From positions 1,054,001 through 1,118,000 of the forward strand of contig NZ_PJOM01000002.1 in the NCBI RefSeq assembly GCF_002900965.1: a DNA stretch of 64,000 nt. The letters run 5' to 3'. Source of the DNA: Pseudotabrizicola formosa. Its GTDB lineage: Bacteria; Pseudomonadota; Alphaproteobacteria; Rhodobacterales; Rhodobacteraceae. Made by a program: the position numbers and the translations under genes. The notes under the pieces were generated by a model. That model was not told the origin of the DNA. It saw nothing but the letters and a program-made list of their open reading frames with translations, and ran no database searches. Position 1 is the stretch's first letter. Each line of letters opens with the position of its first letter. Of this stretch, positions 1 through 7,219 are shown in pieces.

Positions 1-286
1 GCTTTTCGCACAGGACATGCTTGCCCGCCGCCAGCGCCGGGATGGTGGTGGCAAAATGCGCGCCATCCGGCGTCACATTGGTCACCGCGTCAAAAGCGCC
101 CCAGGACAGTGCTTCAGCTATGGACGAAAAGCCGTTGGCGATATTGTGTTTTTCGCAAAACGTGGCCAGCTGCGTGGGGCGTGTATCCACCCCCGCCACC
201 AGCTGCACGCCGTCAATGGCGGCAAAGCCTTCGGCATGGTTGTTCGCCATGCCCCCGGTGCCGAGGATCAGCAGACGGACTGTCAC
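1..286 (-). CDS. Gfo/Idh/MocA family oxidoreductase (partial, N-terminus only)
   Basis: The first 95 residues of an NAD(P)-dependent sugar or inositol-type dehydrogenase; the rest runs off the left edge. The N-terminus shows a Rossmann nucleotide-binding stretch (LLILGTGGMANNHA), then VAGVDTRP and the VTPDGAHF ... AGKHVLCEK segment, whose EK lysine is the family's catalytic hallmark. The start is GTG at 286, whose GTGA overlaps the TGA of the upstream ThuA gene, so the two are translationally coupled. Gfo/Idh/MocA dehydrogenases with ThuA are a standard sugar-catabolism pair in alphaproteobacteria. The substrate cannot be told from the fragment. Confidence 0.85.
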   Translation of the reverse strand, partial: MTVRLLILGTGGMANNHAEGFAAIDGVQLVAGVDTRPTQLATFCEKHNIANGFSSIAEALSWGAFDAVTNVTPDGAHFATTIPALAAGKHVLCEK

Positions 287-1068
287 CGGAACCCCTCTTC
301 GCCATTCTGATGCAGGCGTGGTCCGCGCTCGGTGATCGGCTCCAGCGCCTGATCCACCGGCACATTGGGGGCCGCCGAAGGCTCTGCCAGCCGCGCGCCC
401 GGATTATGCGCCCATTTCACCGCGTTGAGGATGACCCGCTGCACATGGGCGTTGTGATAGGTCGGATAGGTTTCATGCCCCGGACGGAAATAGAACACCG
501 ACCCCGCCCCGCGTTTGTAGGTCAGACCGGAGCGGAACACCTCTCCCCCCTGAAACCACGAGACAAACACCGTCTCCATCGGTTCGGGCACGCCAAAGGG
601 CTCGCCATACATCTCTTCGGTCTCAAGCTCGAAATGATCGGGCAGTCCGGCAGCAATCGGATGGTTGCGGCTGGTCAGCCAGATCCGCTCCCGCTCGCCC
701 GCCTCGCGCCAGGTCAGGTTGCAGGGGCTTCCCATCAGGCGTTTGAACGGCTTGGCGAAATGCGCCGAATGCAGGAAAATCGCGCCCATGCCGGACCAGA
801 CCGCCTCGCAGACCCGGTCGACCACCGCATCGGCCACGTCGCCATGCGCGGCATGGCCCCACCAGATCAGCACATCGGTCTCGGCCAGCTTTTGCGCTGT
901 CAGGCCGTGTTCGGGGTCCTGAAGCGTCACGGTGCTTGCCGATACCCCGGCGTCCGTGTTCAGCGCATCGGCAATCGCCCGATGCATGCCCTCGGGATAA
1001 AGACCCGCCACGACCTTGTTTTCCCGCTCGTGAACATTCTCGCCCCAGACCGTTACCCGGATCGCCAT
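283..1068 (-). CDS. ThuA-like sugar utilisation protein
   Basis: 261-residue protein of the ThuA family (trehalose utilisation, class I glutamine amidotransferase-like fold). Visible family segments are MAIRVTVWGEN at the N-terminus, DVLIWWGHAAHGDV, GMGAIFLHSAHFAKPF and VFYFRPGHETYPTYHN. ThuA proteins act with Gfo/Idh/MocA dehydrogenases in 3-keto-sugar metabolism, and such a dehydrogenase follows directly with a 4-bp overlap. I chose the ATG at 1068 over an in-frame ATG at 1083 because GGAGGGATTCGCC precedes it as a good ribosome binding site. A LacI-type palindrome lies about 50 bp upstream. Confidence 0.85.
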   Translation of the reverse strand: MAIRVTVWGENVHERENKVVAGLYPEGMHRAIADALNTDAGVSASTVTLQDPEHGLTAQKLAETDVLIWWGHAAHGDVADAVVDRVCEAVWSGMGAIFLHSAHFAKPFKRLMGSPCNLTWREAGERERIWLTSRNHPIAAGLPDHFELETEEMYGEPFGVPEPMETVFVSWFQGGEVFRSGLTYKRGAGSVFYFRPGHETYPTYHNAHVQRVILNAVKWAHNPGARLAEPSAAPNVPVDQALEPITERGPRLHQNGEEGFR

Positions 1069-1114
1069 GGCGAATCCCTCCATGCTTTTGCGTCACAGCG
1101 CTGAATAGCATCAT

Positions 1115-1128
1115 CCAAAGCGCTTTGG
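1115..1128. promoter_or_regulatory. Candidate LacI-family operator upstream of thuA
   Basis: Perfect 14-bp palindrome CCAAAGCGCTTTGG with the central CG typical of LacI-family operators, 47 bp before the thuA start. Sugar operons containing ThuA are often controlled by LacI-type repressors such as ThuR. No regulator gene is visible here, so the assignment rests on motif and position. Confidence 0.5.
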
Positions 1129-1292
1129 CAGTGGGGATTATCTGAGGCTGCGCCTCTACGATGATCTTGCCAAACGCCTTTGGTCACGCAACAGCCCGTC
1201 CTTATGCCAGGGTTTGAACGGTGTTCGGCCCGGTGGTATCCTCGGCCCAGCGGGGCCTGAAGGTGCCTCCAGCCAGCAAAGGTCTGCCTGAC

Positions 1293-1994
1293 ATGATCTG
1301 CCCCACCCCGCCCGCTGCGCTTGGCCTGCAGCCACGGCAGCGCCTGACCGGAGGGCACCGCAATACGGTCTGGCTTTGCGACAGTCCGCAAGGCCCTGTT
1401 GTCGCCAAATCCACCCGCCGGACCGAGGCGCAGTTGCGCTGGCTGGCACCGCTCTATGCCGCCGCCCGCATGGCAGGCTTTATTGTGCCCGAACCCCAGC
1501 AAGGCTCAAACGGCAGGCTGCTGTACGATGGCTGGACCGTCGAGCCTGTTGTGGAGGGCACCACGGCCCTTGTCACAGACATGCCTGCCCTCGCCCCGCG
1601 CATCCGGGCCTTTCACGCGGCCTGCCCTGTCCTGTCACAGCGCCCCGGTTTTTGGGCGCTCCCCGATCTGCTGCAGCAGCTGAACAGCGGCGACATCGAC
1701 CTGACCGCCCTGCCCGACGATGTCCTGCCCGGTCTGCGACAGGCGTGGGCCGGCTTGGCCGATGCGCCGGTTCAGGCCATCCATGGCGATCTTGGACCGG
1801 GCAACTTGATCCTGTCCGATCAAGGGCCCGGCCTGATCGACTGGGACGAATCCCGCGTCGATCTACCCGGACTTGACCTGATCCACAGTGCAGCCTTGCC
1901 AGCCGAAATCACCCGCGCCCATCTGGCGCTGGAGATCGCGTCCTGCTGGCAGGCAGAGCCTGACCACGCTCGGCAGCTGCTGGCCCGGTTCTGA
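1293..1994 (+). CDS. Aminoglycoside phosphotransferase-like (APH/choline kinase fold) kinase
   Basis: 233-residue member of the APH phosphotransferase superfamily. The catalytic loop HGDLGPGN (about residues 166-173) matches the HGDxxxxN Brenner motif, and LIDWDES shortly after it is the metal-binding DFG-like segment. The N-terminal lobe is short (TGGHRNTVWLCDS then VVAKSTRR, the putative ATP-binding lysine). These enzymes phosphorylate small hydroxylated metabolites, and nothing here identifies the substrate. I prefer the ATG at 1293 over an in-frame ATG at 1221, whose extra 24 residues do not look like family sequence. It stands alone between a divergent sugar operon and an exchanger. Confidence 0.7.
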   Translation: MICPTPPAALGLQPRQRLTGGHRNTVWLCDSPQGPVVAKSTRRTEAQLRWLAPLYAAARMAGFIVPEPQQGSNGRLLYDGWTVEPVVEGTTALVTDMPALAPRIRAFHAACPVLSQRPGFWALPDLLQQLNSGDIDLTALPDDVLPGLRQAWAGLADAPVQAIHGDLGPGNLILSDQGPGLIDWDESRVDLPGLDLIHSAALPAEITRAHLALEIASCWQAEPDHARQLLARF

Positions 1995-2161
1995 CCCGCA
2001 GGCCACACCCTGCAGCAAAAACCGCCCCCGAGCGCCAAAGCAGCGAGGAACTTTGCCCTGCCCCCTTGTATTTCGCCCCGCCCCCCCAAAGTGAGGGCCA
2101 CATCGTGGCGGGGCGAGACACAGACCGGCCGCAAAGCAAAAACACAACCGGGGACATCATC

Positions 2162-3076
2162 TTGACCTATATCCTGTTCTGCATCGGCCTTGTCGCCCTG
2201 TTCTTTGGCGGCGAATACCTGGTGCGCGGTGCGTCCAACATCGCCCGCCATTTCAACCTGTCCCCCATGGTGATTGGCCTGACCATCGTGGGTTTCGGCA
2301 CCTCGGCCCCCGAGCTTCTGGTCTCGGTGCAGGCAGCACTTGCCGGTCAGCCCGCGATTGCCATCGGCAATGTGCTGGGGTCCAACATCGCCAATATCCT
2401 GCTGATCCTTGGCACCTCTGCCGTGATCGCCGCGCTGATGATCCCGTTGCAGAAGGTTTGGCGTGATCTTGGCATCATGGTGCTGGCCACAGCGGCCCTT
2501 TGGGTGATGCTGCTCGACGGTGTCATCTCGCGCCTGGACGGTGTCATCCTGCTGGTCGGCCTTGCGATCTTCATGGTGATGGCCTTCGTGCTGGGCAAGG
2601 AAGAGCCTGATCTGGATGCCGCCCCGCCTGCCGGCATGCCGATCAGCATTGCGCAGACCCTTGGCGGTCTGGTGGTTCTGGTGATCGGCGCACGGCTTCT
2701 GGTCGACAGCGCCACCTTGATCGCTCAGTCCTTCGGGGTGTCCGAAGCGGTGATCGCCCTGACTGTCGTCGCCGTCGGCACCAGCCTGCCGGAATTGGCC
2801 ACCAGCGTGATTGCTGCCTTTCGCAAGCAGACCGAAATCGCGGTCGGCAATGTGATCGGGTCGAACATCTTCAATATCTTCTCGATCCTCGGCATCACCG
2901 CGCTGATCACCCCCATCCCCGCCGACCCGCGCTTTGCCGGTGCCGACATGCCATGGGTCGCCGGCACCGCAATCCTGCTGGTGCTGTTTGCCGTCGTGCT
3001 GAAGGGCATTCCGCGGCTTGCGGGCGTGGCCTTGCTGGCGATCTACGCCGGATATGTCGCGCTGATGATGGCCTGA
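2162..3076 (+). CDS. Calcium/sodium antiporter (CaCA family, YrbG-like)
   Basis: 304-residue inner-membrane exchanger with the two inverted alpha repeats of the family. Repeat 1 has GFGTSAPELLVS followed by GNVLGSNIANI, and repeat 2 has AVGTSLPELATS followed by GNVIGSNIFNI. The conserved Glu in each GTS-PEL and the Asn in each GSN line the ion pathway in this family. About ten hydrophobic segments are seen, with a polar loop near the middle (KEEPDLDAAPP). The start is probably TTG at 2162, preceded by GGGGA. An in-frame ATG at 2066 would add 32 hydrophilic residues with no family resemblance. No operon partner is apparent. Confidence 0.88.
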   Translation: MTYILFCIGLVALFFGGEYLVRGASNIARHFNLSPMVIGLTIVGFGTSAPELLVSVQAALAGQPAIAIGNVLGSNIANILLILGTSAVIAALMIPLQKVWRDLGIMVLATAALWVMLLDGVISRLDGVILLVGLAIFMVMAFVLGKEEPDLDAAPPAGMPISIAQTLGGLVVLVIGARLLVDSATLIAQSFGVSEAVIALTVVAVGTSLPELATSVIAAFRKQTEIAVGNVIGSNIFNIFSILGITALITPIPADPRFAGADMPWVAGTAILLVLFAVVLKGIPRLAGVALLAIYAGYVALMMA

Positions 3077-3220
3077 GACTCCGAGCCGCCGCCCGCGACT
3101 CAGTCCCGGACGGCGGCCCGCGGCCTGCAATATTTGCATTAGTTTCCGCAAGACCGACCCAAACGTAAGAAAAAACCAAAAATAGCCGCGCATGGCGACA
3201 CATTATTTGCCTTTTTGCGG

Positions 3221-3249
3221 TTGACGCCCCCAATGCGCCACCATAGTTT
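3221..3249 (+). promoter_or_regulatory. Predicted sigma-70 promoter of ilvBN
   Basis: TTGACG (3221-3226) and TAGTTT (3244-3249) are separated by 17 bp. Transcription would begin just before the leader peptide at 3279. This is motif-based; the -10 element is only a partial match to TATAAT. Confidence 0.5.
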
Positions 3250-3278
3250 GCCCAGCGTAGAGCTTAGAGGGGGCGGCA

Positions 3279-3326
3279 GTGCTGCACATTCTCGTACTTG
3301 GGGGTTTTGGGTGCATGGGCCGGTAA
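3279..3326 (+). CDS. ilvBN leader peptide (attenuator peptide)
   Basis: 15-residue peptide MLHILVLGGFGCMGR starting at GTG 3279 and ending at TAA 3324-3326. A strong ribosome binding site, GAGGGGGCGGCA, sits just before it. Five of residues 2 to 7 are branched-chain amino acids (Leu, Ile, Leu, Val, Leu; the exception is His at residue 3), the amino acids whose synthesis starts with ilvBN. The sequence around its end forms mutually exclusive hairpins, as expected of a translated attenuator. The upstream in-frame stop at 3258-3260 rules out a longer start. It is too short for standard gene calling. Confidence 0.8.
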   Translation: MLHILVLGGFGCMGR

Positions 3327-3373
3327 CGGTTGACCATAGCAGGTTCCCATGCGCCCCCGGAAACCCCGGGGGC
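3309..3373 (+). promoter_or_regulatory. Transcription attenuator: antiterminator/terminator switch for ilvBN
   Basis: GGGTGCATGGG (3309-3319), inside the last codons of the leader peptide, can pair along 11 bases (one G-U) with CCCATGCGCCC (3346-3356). That second segment overlaps the left arm of the terminator hairpin (3353-3373). If the ribosome stalls on the Leu/Ile/Val codons (3282-3299), the first segment stays free and forms the antiterminator. If it reaches the stop codon, it covers the segment and the terminator forms. The pairings are read from the sequence; the mechanism is inferred from the classical trp/ilv model. Confidence 0.75.
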
Positions 3374-3378
3374 TTTTT
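3353..3378 (+). terminator. Rho-independent terminator of the ilvBN attenuator
   Basis: GCCCCCGG (3353-3360) pairs perfectly with CCGGGGGC (3366-3373) across an AAACC loop, followed by TTTTT. It lies between the leader peptide and ilvB, so it ends transcription before the structural genes. Confidence 0.85.
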
Positions 3379-3419
3379 GTTGCGATCAGGCCAGACGGAT
3401 ACAGGCGGAGAGACGGACG

Positions 3420-5174
3420 ATGACACAGTCGATGACAGGCGCACGGATGGTGGTGCAAGCGCTCAAGGATCAGGGCGTCGAAGTGGTCTTTGGCTACCCC
3501 GGCGGCGCAGTCCTGCCGATCTATGACGAGATCTTTCAGCAAAATGACATCCGCCACATTCTGGTGCGCCATGAACAGGGTGCCATCCACATGGCCGAAG
3601 GCTATGCGCGCTCTACCGGCAAGGTCGGTGTGGCGCTGGTCACGTCCGGCCCCGGGGCAACCAATGCGGTGACAGGTCTGGTCGATGCGCTGATGGATAG
3701 CATTCCGATCGTGGTGCTGACCGGCCAGGTGCCCACCTTTGCCATCGGCACCGATGCGTTTCAGGAAGCCGATACAGTGGGCATCACCCGGCCCTGCACC
3801 AAGATGAACTGGCTGGTGAAAGACACCGCGAAACTGTCGGAAACCATTCATCTGGCGTTCCACGTCGCCCGTTCGGGCCGCCCCGGCCCGGTGCTGATCG
3901 ACATTCCCAAGGATGTGCAATTTGCCGACGCCGATTATGTGCCACGTGAGAAAATCAAGCCAAGCCATTACCAGCCCAAGGTAAAGGGCGATATCGAACA
4001 GATCACCCGTCTGGTCGAGATGATCGAAACCGCCGAGCGCCCGGTGTTCTATACCGGCGGCGGTGTAATCAACTCTGGTCCCGCCGCCAGCCAGCTGCTG
4101 CGCGAACTGGCCGAAGCCACCGGCTTTCCCGTCACCTCGACCCTGATGGGTCTGGGGGCCTATCCGGCCAGCGGCAAGAACTGGCTGGGCATGCTGGGCA
4201 TGCACGGCCTGTATGAGGCGAACCTCGCCATGCACGGCTGTGATCTGATGATCAATATCGGGGCCCGGTTCGATGACCGGATCACCGGACGGATCAAGGA
4301 TTTCAGCCCCAATTCCCGCAAGGCCCATATCGACATCGACGCCTCATCCATCAACAAGGTGGTGCGGGTCGACGTGCCGATCCTGGGCGATGTCGGCCAT
4401 GTGCTGGAAGATTTGCTGCGGATCTGGAAATCCCGGGGCCGCAAGGTGAACAAGGCCGGGCTGGCAACGTGGTGGAAGCAGATCAACGAATGGCGGGCGG
4501 TGAAATGCCTGACCTACAACCCCTCCACCAGCATCATCAAACCGCAATACGCGCTCGAACGGCTGGAGGCCCTGACCAAGGGCATGGACCGCTATATCAC
4601 CACCGAAGTTGGCCAGCACCAGATGTGGGCGGCGCAGTTTCTGGGCTTTGAAGGACCAAACCGCTGGATGACCAGCGGCGGTCTGGGCACCATGGGCTAT
4701 GGCTTGCCGGCATCCATCGGTGTGCAGATCGCGCATCCGGACGCGTTGGTGATCAATGTGGCGGGTGAGGCAAGCTGGCTGATGAACATGCAGGAAATGG
4801 GCACGGCGATGCAGTTCCGCGCCCCGGTCAAGCAGTTCATCCTGAACAACGAACGGCTTGGCATGGTGCGCCAGTGGCAGGAATTGCTGCATGGCGAGCG
4901 CTACAGCCAAAGCTGGTCGGAATCCCTGCCCGATTTCGTCAAACTGGCCGAGGCCTTTGGCTGTAAGGGCATCAAGGTCAGTGATCCCAAGGATCTGGAC
5001 GACGCCATCATGGAGATGATCCGCTATGACGGGCCGGTGATCTTTGACTGTTTGGTCGAAAAGCACGAGAACTGCTTCCCGATGATCCCCTCGGGCAAGC
5101 CCCACAACGAGATGCTGCTTGGCGACGCCGATACCAAGAATGCCATCGGGGCACGCGGCGCCGTGCTGGTGTGA
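3420..5174 (+). CDS. ilvB: Acetolactate synthase large (catalytic) subunit
   Basis: 584-residue thiamine-diphosphate enzyme that condenses two pyruvates, or pyruvate with 2-oxobutyrate, in valine, leucine and isoleucine synthesis. Visible landmarks are VVFGYPGGAVLPIYDE at the N-terminus, HEQGAIHMAEGYAR with the catalytic Glu, GPGATNAVTG, and a C-terminal ThDP domain with GLGTMGYGLPASIG and NNERLGMVRQWQE. In the ThDP-Mg site the usual GDG/GDA appears as AGEAS. Length is normal. The ATG at 3420 follows a GGAGAGACGGACG ribosome site. Control is probably by the attenuator directly upstream, and ilvN follows. Confidence 0.95.
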   Translation: MTQSMTGARMVVQALKDQGVEVVFGYPGGAVLPIYDEIFQQNDIRHILVRHEQGAIHMAEGYARSTGKVGVALVTSGPGATNAVTGLVDALMDSIPIVVLTGQVPTFAIGTDAFQEADTVGITRPCTKMNWLVKDTAKLSETIHLAFHVARSGRPGPVLIDIPKDVQFADADYVPREKIKPSHYQPKVKGDIEQITRLVEMIETAERPVFYTGGGVINSGPAASQLLRELAEATGFPVTSTLMGLGAYPASGKNWLGMLGMHGLYEANLAMHGCDLMINIGARFDDRITGRIKDFSPNSRKAHIDIDASSINKVVRVDVPILGDVGHVLEDLLRIWKSRGRKVNKAGLATWWKQINEWRAVKCLTYNPSTSIIKPQYALERLEALTKGMDRYITTEVGQHQMWAAQFLGFEGPNRWMTSGGLGTMGYGLPASIGVQIAHPDALVINVAGEASWLMNMQEMGTAMQFRAPVKQFILNNERLGMVRQWQELLHGERYSQSWSESLPDFVKLAEAFGCKGIKVSDPKDLDDAIMEMIRYDGPVIFDCLVEKHENCFPMIPSGKPHNEMLLGDADTKNAIGARGAVLV

Positions 5175-5190
5175 TGTCTTGCCGCCAACC

Positions 5191-5240
5191 CCGGGGGCTT
5201 TGCCCCCGGACCCCCAGGATATTTGTGAACAGATAAGGAA
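5191..5240. repeat. Stem-loop plus dispersed GGATATTT...GAACAGATAA element
   Basis: Between ilvB and ilvN, CCGGGGGC (5191-5198) and GCCCCCGG (5202-5209) form a hairpin with a TTT loop. It is followed by GGATATTTGTGAACAGATAA (5217-5236). A second copy of the last part, inverted, lies at 63239-63258 between edd and eda and matches at 18 of 20 positions. From memory, similar elements are common between genes in Rhodobacteraceae genomes. There is no T-run, so it is probably not a strong terminator; an effect on mRNA stability is possible. Confidence 0.6.
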
Positions 5241-5250
5241 GGGAGAGGCG

Positions 5251-5811
5251 ATGTCGCCGCTCAATATCAAATCCGGTTCGTCCAGCCATTCGGCTTATGA
5301 CCTGCGCGATCCCAATGCCGAGGTGATCGAGAGCCACACCCTGGCCGTGATCGTGGCGAACGAGGCCGGGGTTCTGGCCCGCGTCATCGGGTTGTTTTCA
5401 GGCCGTGGCTACAACATCGACAGCCTGACCGTGGCCGAGGTGGACCATACCGGGCATCTGAGCCGGATCACCATTGTCACCCGGGGCACGCCGCAGGTGA
5501 TTGCGCAGATCAAGGCGCTGCTGGCGCGCATGGTGCCGGTGCATGACGTGCATGACCTGACCGAAGAAGGCCCCTCCGTGCAGCGCGAACTGGCGCTGTT
5601 CAAGGTGGCAGGCAAGGGCGAGCACCGGATCGAGGCGCTGCGGCTGGCCGAGATTTTCCGCGCCCATGTGGTGGATTCCACGCTGGAATCCTTTGTCTTC
5701 GAGATGACGGGCACGCCAGAGAAGATCGACAGCTTTGCCGAACTGATGCGCCCGCTTGGCTTGCGCGAAATTGCGCGGACCGGTGTGGCGGCCCTGTCAC
5801 GCGGGCTCTGA
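5251..5811 (+). CDS. ilvN: Acetolactate synthase small (regulatory) subunit
   Basis: 186-residue regulatory subunit that activates IlvB and gives feedback inhibition by branched-chain amino acids. The N-terminal ACT domain is clear: HTLAVIVANEAGVLARVIGLFSGRGYNIDSLTV, with the valine-binding N-E-x-G-V-L loop. The C-terminal half (QRELALFKV ... FRAHVVDSTLESFVFEMTG ... LREIARTGVAALSRG) is the second ACT-like domain of bacterial small subunits. The N-terminus carries about 27 extra polar residues common in alphaproteobacteria. The ATG at 5251 follows AAGGAAGGGAGAGGCG. It is co-transcribed with ilvB, 76 bp downstream. Confidence 0.95.
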   Translation: MSPLNIKSGSSSHSAYDLRDPNAEVIESHTLAVIVANEAGVLARVIGLFSGRGYNIDSLTVAEVDHTGHLSRITIVTRGTPQVIAQIKALLARMVPVHDVHDLTEEGPSVQRELALFKVAGKGEHRIEALRLAEIFRAHVVDSTLESFVFEMTGTPEKIDSFAELMRPLGLREIARTGVAALSRGL

Positions 5812-5896
5812 GCCACTCCTGTCGCGCCGGGGGACTGCGTCGCAGTGCCCTGGCACGGCTCCCGGTCAAAGGAACAGCCGGCGCGGGGCCCGGGTG

Positions 5897-6673
5897 TCAG
5901 CGCCCCTCAAAGGCTGCGGGACGCTTGTCGAGGAAGGCCACGACACCTTCCATGAAGTCACGCGTCTGGCCGCAGGCACCCTGCAGCTGCGCCTCGAGCG
6001 CCAGTTGCGCCTCCAGATCATTGCTGAAGCTTTGCCGGAGCGCCTTCTTGACACCGCGATAGGCCACCGTCGGCCCGGTGGCCAGTGTTCGCGCCCGCGC
6101 GGCAATATGGGCAGGGAAATCCGCGTCCGGGACCGCTTCCCAGATCATGCCCCAGTCGGCGGCCTGCCGCGCGCTGATCCTGTCGGCAAACAGCATCGCC
6201 CCCATGGCGCGGGCAAACCCCACCTGACGCGGCAGCCAATAGGTGCCGCCGGCATCCGGCATCAGACCGATGCGAGTGAAGGCCTGAATGAAGCTGGCGC
6301 TTTCCGCCGCGATCACCACATCACAGGCCAGTGCCAGATTGGCCCCTGCCCCCGCCGCCGCACCATTGACCGCCGCAATGGTCGGCACCGGGCAGTCCAT
6401 GAGGGCACGCAACAAGGGTTCGTATTCATCGCGCAGGGTGCGTTCCAGATCGATCTCGGCGATTTTCGCACGGTCCCCCAGATCCTGACCCGAGCAGAAG
6501 GCCCGCCCGGTGCCGGTCAGCACGATCACCCGTGCGGTTTTGCCGGCAAGGCGCAACGCATCGAGCACTTCGGCCCGCATCTGCGTGGACAGCGCATTCA
6601 TGACCTCGGGCCGGTTCAGCGCCACTGTGGTGATGCCACCGTCTTCGGTGACGGAAATTGTCTGATACGTCAT
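5897..6673 (-). CDS. paaG: Enoyl-CoA hydratase/isomerase family protein, PaaG-like
   Basis: 258-residue crotonase-fold protein. GRAFCSGQDLGD and NGAAAGAGANLALACD form the two oxyanion-hole segments. FTRIGLMPDAGGTYWLPRQVG and the ADWGMIWEAV stretch closely follow PaaG, the ring-1,2-epoxyphenylacetyl-CoA isomerase of phenylacetate degradation. The conserved Asp in MPDAGG is the catalytic acid of that family. No other paa gene is nearby. It sits 66 bp after ccmH on the same strand, an arrangement I recall from other Rhodobacteraceae. The PaaG label is by similarity; another acyl-CoA substrate is possible. Confidence 0.75.
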   Translation of the reverse strand: MTYQTISVTEDGGITTVALNRPEVMNALSTQMRAEVLDALRLAGKTARVIVLTGTGRAFCSGQDLGDRAKIAEIDLERTLRDEYEPLLRALMDCPVPTIAAVNGAAAGAGANLALACDVVIAAESASFIQAFTRIGLMPDAGGTYWLPRQVGFARAMGAMLFADRISARQAADWGMIWEAVPDADFPAHIAARARTLATGPTVAYRGVKKALRQSFSNDLEAQLALEAQLQGACGQTRDFMEGVVAFLDKRPAAFEGR

Positions 6674-6739
6674 TCTGGCCCCCTCAGATCCGGTGCCAGA
6701 CTACCGCCCCCGGCGCGCAAGAAAAGGCCAAACGCGGCG

Positions 6740-7219
6740 TCACTTGCCGATCAGATCCCGCAGCCGGGCCTGTTCGTCTGCGGTCAGCGCAGTTTCGGTC
6801 GCAGACTCTGTCGCCACCGGCTGACCGCGCCGGCGGATATAGACCAAGGCCCCCGCCGCCCCCAGAAGAAACACGCCCGGCCCGGCCAGCCACAGGATCA
6901 GGTTGGCGCCCTCGGCCCTGGGGTTGAACAGCACGAACTCGCCATAGCGGTCCACCACAAAGGCCAGCACCTCTGCATCGGTATCGCCCGCCATGATGCG
7001 TTCGCGCACCACCAGCCGCAAATCGCGGCTGATCGGCGCATTGGAATCGTCGATCGACTCGCCCTGACAGACCGGGCAGCGCAGATCGCGGCTGATGGCA
7101 CGGGCCCGCGCCTCCAGCCCTGGATCGGCCAGCACCTCATCAGGTTGCACCGCTTGTGCCGAAGACACTGGGGCGACCGCGAGCAGCAGGACCAACAGGA
7201 TGCGTTTCATGGCCATCAT
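6740..7219 (-). CDS. ccmH: Cytochrome c-type biogenesis protein CcmH
   Basis: 159-residue membrane-anchored thiol oxidoreductase that reduces apocytochrome c so heme can be attached. It has a cleavable-looking signal (MKRILLVLLLAVAPVSSAQA), the redox motif LRCPVCQ in RDLRCPVCQGESIDDSNA, and a C-terminal membrane segment (LILWLAGPGVFLLGAAGALVY) followed by a charged tail. Length fits the short alphaproteobacterial CcmH/Ccl2 type. Three nearby in-frame ATGs exist (7219, 7216, 7210). I chose 7219 because its ATGA overlaps the ccmF stop, which indicates coupling. Confidence 0.9.
   Translation of the reverse strand: MMAMKRILLVLLLAVAPVSSAQAVQPDEVLADPGLEARARAISRDLRCPVCQGESIDDSNAPISRDLRLVVRERIMAGDTDAEVLAFVVDRYGEFVLFNPRAEGANLILWLAGPGVFLLGAAGALVYIRRRGQPVATESATETALTADEQARLRDLIGK

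Noticed and set aside
1820-3193. Long open frame of 457 codons on the minus strand opposite the Na+/Ca2+ exchanger
   Set aside because: His/Gln/Asp-rich translation with no family resemblance; it is the antisense of a clear membrane protein in high-GC DNA.
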